A stretch of 11,784 nt of DNA. It comes from Ruminococcus sp. GTDB taxonomy: Bacteria; Bacillota; Clostridia; Oscillospirales; Ruminococcaceae. Every line of letters begins with the position of its first letter. The first letter of the stretch is position 1. The stretch is from contig JAILFF010000048.1 in assembly GCA_024697705.1 (NCBI GenBank), positions 1-11,784 on the forward strand. The letters are read 5' to 3'. The notes beneath the pieces were generated by a model. The model made no database searches and was not told where the DNA came from. It saw only the letters and a list, made by a program, of their open reading frames with translations. Position numbers and translations under genes: made by a program. This document shows positions 6,882-11,784 of the stretch, piece by piece.

Positions 6882-7844
6882 ATGGAAAAATATGTTATGA
6901 AGTTGGCAGCTCCATGCAAAGACTACATCTGGGGCGGAACGCGGCTGCGCGACGAGTTCGGGAAGATCTCGGACTCCGACAAGATCGCCGAGAGCTGGGA
7001 GCTTTCCTGTCACAAGGACGGAAAGAGCGTTATTGCAAACGGCGTGTACGCGGGTATGACTCTTGAAGAATATGTTTCTAAATCCGAAAACGCGCTTGGC
7101 AGCTATTGCGGCAGGTTCGAGTATTTTCCCATACTTATCAAGCTCATTGACGCTAAGGATAATTTGTCGGTGCAGGTTCATCCGAGCAACGAGTACGCTT
7201 TGCGCGTTGAGGGCGAATACGGCAAGACCGAGATGTGGTACGTCATCGACGCAGAGGAGGGTGCGGAGCTGCTTTACGGTTTCAGGCATGAGATCACCCG
7301 CGAGGAGTTCGCCGAGCGCATAAAGAACAATACTCTTCTTGAAGTGACCAACAACGTCCCCGTGCATAGGGGCGACGTGTTCTTTATCGAGTCGGGGACG
7401 CTTCACGCGATAGGCAAGGGTATACTTATCGCGGAAATACAGCAGAATTCCAATACGACATACCGCATTTACGATTACGGCAGAGTCGGCAATGACGGCA
7501 AGCCCCGCGAGCTTCACATCGAAAAAGCCTGCGAGGTGACAAAGCTTACGCCGCCCAACCGTCCGACCAAGCCGCAGGGCGAACGCCTCGAAAGACATGG
7601 TTATGCGGAAACTCTGCTTGCTTCATGCGAATATTTTAATGTGCGCAAGCTCGAAATACAGACCGCGGCGGAGCTTGAAGCGGGCGAGGGTTCGTTCAAT
7701 TCGCTGCTTATTCTGGACGGTTCGTTCGATATTGGCGGCACGGAGCTGAAAAAGGGCGAAAGCTGCTTTATCCCTGCGGGTTACGGAGCTTACAGTGTCA
7801 AAGGCAGGGGAGAGGCAATTCTGACCGATATTATACAGGCATAA
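6882..7844 (+). CDS. manA: Class I mannose-6-phosphate isomerase (phosphomannose isomerase)
   Basis: 320 residues, the size of the short Bacillus-type ManA (about 315). It interconverts mannose 6-phosphate and fructose 6-phosphate in the cytoplasm. The cupin zinc site is visible: Q98 and H100 in SVQVHPSNE, E117 in GKTEMWYV, and H175 in GTLHAIGKG. The conserved EIQQNSNTTYRIYDYGR stretch (185-201) carries the active-site Arg (R195). The N-terminal KDYIWGGTRL and ESWELSCHKDG are also typical. It lies 51 bases after the aldo-keto reductase gene on the same strand with no promoter evident between them, and is closed by a terminator, so the two probably form a bicistronic unit. Possible roles are mannose use from mannan, or making mannose 6-phosphate for GDP-mannose; context does not decide. 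Confidence 0.94.
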   Translation: MEKYVMKLAAPCKDYIWGGTRLRDEFGKISDSDKIAESWELSCHKDGKSVIANGVYAGMTLEEYVSKSENALGSYCGRFEYFPILIKLIDAKDNLSVQVHPSNEYALRVEGEYGKTEMWYVIDAEEGAELLYGFRHEITREEFAERIKNNTLLEVTNNVPVHRGDVFFIESGTLHAIGKGILIAEIQQNSNTTYRIYDYGRVGNDGKPRELHIEKACEVTKLTPPNRPTKPQGERLERHGYAETLLASCEYFNVRKLEIQTAAELEAGEGSFNSLLILDGSFDIGGTELKKGESCFIPAGYGAYSVKGRGEAILTDIIQA

Positions 7845-7868
7845 TTTCTTGGAAATAAGCTAAACGAC

Positions 7869-7912
7869 AACGGCGGCAAGGGGAGTTTTCCACTTTGCCG
7901 TCGTTAGTTTTT
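7869..7912 (+). terminator. Intrinsic terminator after manA
   Basis: A GC-rich stem of AACGGCGGCAA..GGG with CC.CTTTGCCGTCGTT (a G-U pair and small bulges), ending in AGTTTTT. It begins 25 bases after the stop codon and ends the reductase-isomerase unit before the sigma operon. Confidence 0.75.
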
Positions 7913-8030
7913 GCGGATATTCAATGAGCGGGGGAACAGACGACAGTCCGAAAAAACGAAAAAAATTGACAAATTCAAAGATAAGCATATCACTTCGAAT
8001 GTAAACTTTTCATGAACGAAGATGGGTTCT

Positions 8031-8053
8031 GTACTTCAAAAGTATTGAAATAC
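8031..8053. promoter_or_regulatory. Inverted repeat overlapping the -35 of the sigma operon promoter
   Basis: GTACTTCAA and TTGAAATAC around a 5-base centre (AAGTA), with 8 of 9 pairs matching. The right arm contains the -35 hexamer, so a protein bound here would block the promoter. No regulator is identified. Confidence 0.4.
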
Positions 8054-8073
8054 CGCACAATTTGGTCTATAAT
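8045..8073 (+). promoter_or_regulatory. Sigma-70 type promoter of the ECF sigma factor operon
   Basis: -35 TTGAAA (8045-8050), 17-base spacer, -10 TATAAT (8068-8073), an 11/12 match. The predicted start is near 8080, giving a leader of about 88 nt to the ATG at 8169. The form is a housekeeping promoter; I saw no clear GAAC/CGTC-type ECF promoter, so autoregulation by the encoded sigma factor is not evident. Confidence 0.7.
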
Positions 8074-8168
8074 TATATCGGGAAAAATTTTTTCATGTCG
8101 GGTGCGAAAAATCTGCCGCCCGTGTGTCTAATATACAGAAAGCAATTGCGATAATTGGGAGGAACTAT

Positions 8169-8726
8169 ATGAGGGGCGACGAGGAGCGCTACCGCCGTTT
8201 CCTTAATGGTGACGATAACGGTCTGAGGGAGCTGATCGACATTTATCACGCGGGGCTGACCCTCTTCGTGAACGGAATTGTCGGCGACCCTACCGAGACC
8301 GAGGATATTGTGCAGGATACCTTTGTGAAGCTCGCCGTGAAAAAGCCGCGGTTTGACGGACGGTGCAGCTTCAAAACATGGCTTTATACCATTGCAAGAA
8401 ATAAGGCTTACAATCATTTGAAACGCCATCGGGCGAGGTTCACCGATCAGCCGATAGACGAGCTTTTCACGTTGTCTGATGGTTCTGATTTGGAACGCGA
8501 TTATCTGCGCTCGAAGCAGAATATTGCCGTCCACCGCGCTATGCGGGAGCTTAACGCCGACTATTTTCAGGTGCTGTACCTCACCTATTTTGAAGGGCAG
8601 GACACCGAAGGCGCGGCGAAGATCATGCACAAAACAAAGCGGCAGATCGGCGATCTGCTGTACAGAGCAAAGAAGTCATTAAGGGAAAAACTTGAAAGGG
8701 CGGGGTTCAGCTATGAAGAACTCTAA
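8169..8726 (+). CDS. ECF-type (extracytoplasmic function) RNA polymerase sigma factor
   Basis: 185 residues. Region 2 spans about 20-90: the core-binding and -10 recognition part includes TETEDIVQDTFVKLAVKKPRF (42-62) and SFKTWLYTIARNKAYNHLKR (67-86), both classic sigma-70 family motifs. Region 4 at about 122-176 contains LNADYFQVLYLTYFEGQDTEGAAKIM and a helix-turn-helix ending in RQIGDLLYRAKKSLREKL. Regions 1 and 3 are absent, as expected for ECF factors. The frame is open upstream to a GTG at 8124, but the ATG at 8169 has GGGAGG at 8157-8162 with 6-base spacing and is preferred. The 3' end overlaps the next gene by 14 bases, the arrangement usual for sigma/anti-sigma pairs. It likely redirects RNA polymerase to a small regulon in response to an envelope signal. 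Confidence 0.92.
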   Translation: MRGDEERYRRFLNGDDNGLRELIDIYHAGLTLFVNGIVGDPTETEDIVQDTFVKLAVKKPRFDGRCSFKTWLYTIARNKAYNHLKRHRARFTDQPIDELFTLSDGSDLERDYLRSKQNIAVHRAMRELNADYFQVLYLTYFEGQDTEGAAKIMHKTKRQIGDLLYRAKKSLREKLERAGFSYEEL

Positions 8727-9507
8727 GGAAATGGCAGACGCGGTTTTCCGCATACGCGACGAATATTTAGAGAAAAAACGCCGCCGAAACGAAGCGGTGA
8801 AAAGGGCGGCTGTGATTGGTGTGCCGACGTTTGCGGCTTTCGCTCTGATGATAGGTGTCGGGGCGGTGTTCGACAGGCAGGAGATAATTCCGGACGGTGT
8901 TCCCGAAGCGGCAATGGAGACCGCGCCCGTTTCTGCCGAAACGACTGTTATCGAAACAACAGGAGCGCCCGCGGAAACAAATGCTCTCAAAGACACAGCC
9001 GAAAAGAGCACGACTACCAAAAAAGAGACAATGCCCTCAACAGAGCAAGTCATCATCGAGGAGGATCTCCCCGAAACGATGATACCCGACGGTCAGTCCG
9101 GTACACCCGAAGGTATATTCCGCGAGGAAACGGCGGCGCAGACCACCACGATGATTGTTACCGCCGCAGAGCTTATTGGAGCCGCTCCCGAGAACGAAAG
9201 CGAGCCGGTCTTTCAGCCCGACGAGGAAACGGACGGTCTGCCGGGATCGACCGAAACCGCCAACGCAGCGGCATATTTCGGCGTCGACGAGTTTTGCAGA
9301 CGATACCCGACTTTTTTTGCAGGCGGGGAATATGTCTGCACGGGCGAGACGGTCACAGAGGATATGCTCGGGAGTGTGCTTATCGAAGTGGCTCTCGACG
9401 ACGGCTTTGCAGACAGCGCGGTGGTATATTCGCTTGAAAACGATCGGATCGCCGTGAAATTCGGGCGCACCGATTTTTATATAGTGTACAAGGCAAAAGA
9501 AGATTAA
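8713..9507 (+). CDS. Single-pass membrane protein, candidate anti-sigma factor
   Basis: 264 residues. The N-terminal cytoplasmic segment (1-31) is short and charged (RIRDEYLEKKRRRNEAVKR), followed by one membrane helix at about 32-53. A long Thr/Glu/Ala-rich low-complexity stretch follows (about 60-180), then an external domain of about 80 residues (185-264) that starts YFGVDEFCRRYPTFF and has C195 and C209. The N-in, C-out layout and the 14-base overlap with the ECF sigma gene suggest an anti-sigma factor whose external domain senses a signal. No zinc-binding anti-sigma (HxxxCxxC) motif or other named domain was recognised, so the function is inferred from position and topology. The start at 8713 (ATG, with AGGGCGGGG upstream) is preferred over the in-frame TTG at 8692. 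The first lipoprotein gene follows after 16 bases. Confidence 0.72.
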   Translation: MKNSKEMADAVFRIRDEYLEKKRRRNEAVKRAAVIGVPTFAAFALMIGVGAVFDRQEIIPDGVPEAAMETAPVSAETTVIETTGAPAETNALKDTAEKSTTTKKETMPSTEQVIIEEDLPETMIPDGQSGTPEGIFREETAAQTTTMIVTAAELIGAAPENESEPVFQPDEETDGLPGSTETANAAAYFGVDEFCRRYPTFFAGGEYVCTGETVTEDMLGSVLIEVALDDGFADSAVVYSLENDRIAVKFGRTDFYIVYKAKED

Positions 9508-9510
9508 ACA

Positions 9511-9516
9511 GGAGGG
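9511..9516 (+). promoter_or_regulatory. Ribosome binding site of the first lipoprotein gene
   Basis: GGAGGG, 7 bases before the ATG at 9524. It supports the start that gives a lipoprotein signal. Confidence 0.75.
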
Positions 9517-9523
9517 AAATGCT

Positions 9524-10690
9524 ATGAAAAAGATTATGATAGTACTTGCTGCGTTCTTGCTTTGCGGCTGCGGCGATGTGGGCGAATTTACGCGCATGGA
9601 AAGAACTGAGAAGGACGCGGAAACTCTGCCGGCGTTTACGTTTGCACCGTCTGCCGCCGCGGAAGAGCCTGCCGAAACCACAAGTTCCGCAGAAGAAACC
9701 GTATCTGAAACTAACGCAAAGAAGAAAAAAGCCGCGACAACGACCAAAACGACCGAAGAAACAGCCGTTTCCACAACGCTGATCGGAAGCACGCCGCTTG
9801 CGAACACCGACACCAAACAGCAGACGGAACAGCCGAAGGAAACATACGCCACTCCGACCGTTCAGCCGCACATTGACCCAAAGAACACCGATGAGCCCAA
9901 GCAAGAAGAAAAACCACCCGAGAATTATCAGGAACATAAAGACCCGGATTTCCACTCGGACATATACCAACCCGCGTGGTTCGTAAGTCAGTGCTTTTCG
10001 GCAAATTGGGACAATTACGATCTGCTGAAAGACGGATACAAGGCGATAATCAGAAACGCCGACGACCTCCGCGCCTACATGGAGCCGATCTACCCCGAGG
10101 ATTTCATACAGGAGCGAATCAACTTCTACACAAAGGAGATATTCTACGGTGAGGATTTCTTCGATAACAACGTGCTTATCGTCAACACGCTTTCGCAGGG
10201 CTCGGGGACGGAGCCAATGGCGCAGATAGACCGCATTGAACCGTCCGACAGCATGATAAATATCAAATATTCATGGAAGTACGAGGACGACTGCGCCTAT
10301 GCCGAGGTCATGTCGGTTTGCTTCTTGCAGGTGACGGCGGCTAAGCCCTATATAACCGACAACGATGCGCGCCCGAAGGGTATCATTTGGACGATGATCG
10401 ACAAAAGTAAATCAATAACTCCGGGCAGGACAGACTGCTACACCCTGACCGATGAGGACAAAAGCATTTTCGCGCAGCTGAACTGCCTGAACTATACTCC
10501 CGTGACCTGCGACGGCTTACCCGAATACACGCTTCAAGCGCCTGATGGGACGTTTTATCAGATAAATCTCTCGGGAAAATGGGTGTGGAAGAACATGAAG
10601 GACGAAGAAGCACAGCTGCCCGACGAGCTTGTTTCGTGGCTGTGCGAGAACGGCGAACGGATAGGCATGAACGTTGCCACATGGAACTGA
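9524..10690 (+). CDS. Lipoprotein with Thr-rich spacer and unidentified C-terminal domains
   Basis: 388 residues. A short lipoprotein signal, MKKIMIVLAAFLLCGC, puts the lipidated Cys at 16; C14 at the -2 position makes the lipobox slightly unusual. Residues about 28-145 are a Thr/Glu/Lys/Pro-rich spacer (TTTKTTEET, TKQQTEQPKET), probably crossing the wall. A globular part at about 151-295 includes FFDNNVLIVNTLSQGSGT and CFLQVTAAKPYI, a pattern reminiscent of the PrcB C-terminal family, but this is only a resemblance. A second small unit at about 315-388 contains YTLQAPDGTFYQINLSGKW, predicted beta. Its place directly after the sigma and membrane protein suggests it belongs to the same envelope-response operon. 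No enzyme motif was seen. Confidence 0.8.
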   Translation: MKKIMIVLAAFLLCGCGDVGEFTRMERTEKDAETLPAFTFAPSAAAEEPAETTSSAEETVSETNAKKKKAATTTKTTEETAVSTTLIGSTPLANTDTKQQTEQPKETYATPTVQPHIDPKNTDEPKQEEKPPENYQEHKDPDFHSDIYQPAWFVSQCFSANWDNYDLLKDGYKAIIRNADDLRAYMEPIYPEDFIQERINFYTKEIFYGEDFFDNNVLIVNTLSQGSGTEPMAQIDRIEPSDSMINIKYSWKYEDDCAYAEVMSVCFLQVTAAKPYITDNDARPKGIIWTMIDKSKSITPGRTDCYTLTDEDKSIFAQLNCLNYTPVTCDGLPEYTLQAPDGTFYQINLSGKWVWKNMKDEEAQLPDELVSWLCENGERIGMNVATWN

Positions 10691-10692
10691 AA

Positions 10693-10700
10693 GAGGTGAG
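10693..10700 (+). promoter_or_regulatory. Ribosome binding site of the second lipoprotein gene
   Basis: GAGGTGAG, 4 bases before the ATG at 10705 and just after the stop of the preceding gene (10688-10690). It supports translational coupling in one operon. Confidence 0.6.
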
Positions 10701-10704
10701 CGAA

Positions 10705-11784
10705 ATGAAAAGAATGACATCAATAATACTTGCGGCTCTGATGCTTGCGGGCTGCGGCTCGGTCGAGGAAGAAGCCCCGCAGCAATCACCCGCAGCAGCT
10801 GCTGCGGAGCAGACCTCGCAGGGCGAGAAGGACGCTCCGGAGGAAACACAGACGTTCGTTATGACTACCGTATTCGGGACGACTTCCGTAAGCAAAGGCG
10901 CAGATCCCAACGAAAGAGCGATCGAATCGGCAAAATCAACGACGACGAGAAAGCCTCTCAACACCGATGTTGTTGAATACACTACATCGCAGGAAAATGC
11001 CTGCGGAGAAATGAAAGATTCGGCTGACACGTTCACGCAGGAATTTCTCGGTTCTGTCGTATCAGCGGAGTATATGAATTTTGGCGGCGATCTGTATCTC
11101 ATCGAGGGCGACCTGCTCGAAAACGTAAAGAAGGAGCTTTCGGCGTATCACGGGAAGGTATGTGAAGACCCCGAAGTCGACGGCGGGTACATCTTCATGC
11201 TCCGTGACAGCGGTGGAAACACGCATTATGTTGGTCTTATGAGCAATTATATCAGCTTTGACGGTACGTTCTATAATGACCCCGAGTACGACTCCGACGG
11301 CAGCAGGAACTATGCTCTTGCCGCCTATTTCCGTAATTACGGCAAGCGCGTTGACGAAAACGGTAATGATATCCCGCCGGATAAACTTAACGAAATGACC
11401 GCCGAATTCGAGCTTGTGATGCTCCGCCCGGGCGGAAAGAGCGGCTACGTCATACACGACACCTACGGGCTCACGAGCTTTTCGCTGAAAGACGGCAGCC
11501 TTGAACAAATGCCCGCGGGGACGATGCTCAAAATAACATGGTCGGGAAGGATAGCGGAGTTATACCCCTCGATACTGGAGGGCGTAACGGGCGTCACTCG
11601 CGCAAACGACCTCGCCAATCCCGACCGCCCCGATTTTGTCACGGAAAATCTGCCCGCGCTGATCGAAGCCTGCCGCGGCAAAGAGGACTACTCTGACGAG
11701 ATAGAAAAGCTCACGGGGCTGAAAAAGTGCGAAAAGGACGCGCTCATGTGGCTTGTCGGGAACGAGCTGTTTTCGGAAACACAA
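10705..11784 (+). CDS. Second lipoprotein of the sigma operon, C-terminus cut by window edge
   Basis: An open frame of 360 codons runs from ATG 10705 to the right edge without a stop. MKRMTSIILAALMLAGC is a canonical lipoprotein signal (LAGC, lipidated C17). Residues about 18-112 are an Ala/Glu/Thr-rich spacer like those of the two preceding proteins. A first globular part at about 120-212 contains FGGDLYLIEGDLLENV and GGYIFMLRD. A second at about 235-300 has FELVMLRPGGKSGYVIHD and MLKITWSGRIAELYPSIL, which recalls the small beta-barrel domain of DUF3221-type Firmicute proteins; I hold that loosely. An alpha-rich tail with LPALIEACRG follows. It starts 14 bases after the previous stop. The function is unknown; it is probably an extracellular partner of the sigma/membrane protein pair. 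Confidence 0.82.
   Translation, partial: MKRMTSIILAALMLAGCGSVEEEAPQQSPAAAAAEQTSQGEKDAPEETQTFVMTTVFGTTSVSKGADPNERAIESAKSTTTRKPLNTDVVEYTTSQENACGEMKDSADTFTQEFLGSVVSAEYMNFGGDLYLIEGDLLENVKKELSAYHGKVCEDPEVDGGYIFMLRDSGGNTHYVGLMSNYISFDGTFYNDPEYDSDGSRNYALAAYFRNYGKRVDENGNDIPPDKLNEMTAEFELVMLRPGGKSGYVIHDTYGLTSFSLKDGSLEQMPAGTMLKITWSGRIAELYPSILEGVTGVTRANDLANPDRPDFVTENLPALIEACRGKEDYSDEIEKLTGLKKCEKDALMWLVGNELFSETQ

Noticed and set aside
6435..7598. Long minus-strand open frame of 387 codons
   Set aside because: It lies opposite the reductase and isomerase genes, which have clear family motifs, and its translation shows no recognisable domain and no good start. It is a shadow frame.
8124..8168. GTG start at 8124 for the sigma factor, adding 15 residues
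   Set aside because: It has no ribosome site and the extra residues do not resemble a sigma N-terminus, whereas the ATG at 8169 has GGGAGG 6 bases upstream.
9037..9970. Minus-strand open frames of about 200-270 codons
   Set aside because: They lie opposite the Thr-rich spacer regions, where biased codons keep the opposite strand open. Their translations are low-complexity Val/Ser/Phe/Arg with no family features.

Overview
The window looks like a chromosome segment from a fibre-degrading Firmicute of the Ruminococcus type (R. flavefaciens / R. albus / R. champanellensis group). The grounds are a secreted glycoside hydrolase family 9 (GH9) cellulase beside a large secreted GH43-CBM22-CBM22-dockerin-CE1 xylanolytic enzyme (the dockerin implies cellulosome-type assembly), strong GGAGG-type ribosome sites, consensus sigma-70 promoters and AT-rich intergenic DNA. 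The assignment to genus is inference from gene content.

Layout. Positions 1-951 (minus) hold the N-terminal 317 codons of a GH9 enzyme that runs off the left edge. Positions 952-1318 hold its leader and promoter and the intrinsic terminator of the next gene. Positions 1319-5053 (minus) hold the 1244-residue multimodular enzyme. Positions 5054-5837 form a 784-base divergent intergenic region. It contains a perfect-consensus minus-strand promoter that gives the big enzyme a predicted leader of roughly 480 nt, many inverted repeats, and a plus-strand promoter for the next gene. Positions 5838-6830 (plus) encode an aldo-keto reductase of the YghZ/Gpr type, and 6882-7844 (plus) a class I mannose-6-phosphate isomerase. 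A terminator follows at about 7869-7912. From 8045 a near-consensus promoter serves a tight four-gene operon that continues past the right edge: an ECF-type sigma factor (8169-8726), an overlapping single-pass membrane protein in the position of an anti-sigma factor (8713-9507), and two lipoproteins (9524-10690, and 10705 to the edge).

How the parts may work together. The two minus-strand genes degrade plant cell wall outside the cell: GH9 attacks cellulose or beta-glucan, while GH43 plus CE1 remove arabinose/xylose and ester groups from xylan, with CBM22 modules holding the enzyme on xylan and the dockerin docking it to a scaffoldin. The reductase and isomerase are cytoplasmic sugar-phosphate and carbonyl enzymes and could handle hexoses from hemicellulose. 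The sigma operon looks like an envelope-sensing unit: three exported proteins in a row each have a short membrane anchor, a Thr/Glu/Lys-rich spacer and a C-terminal globular part. This is the least explained part of the window and the best candidate for something undescribed. No tRNA, rRNA, CRISPR array or insertion sequence was seen.
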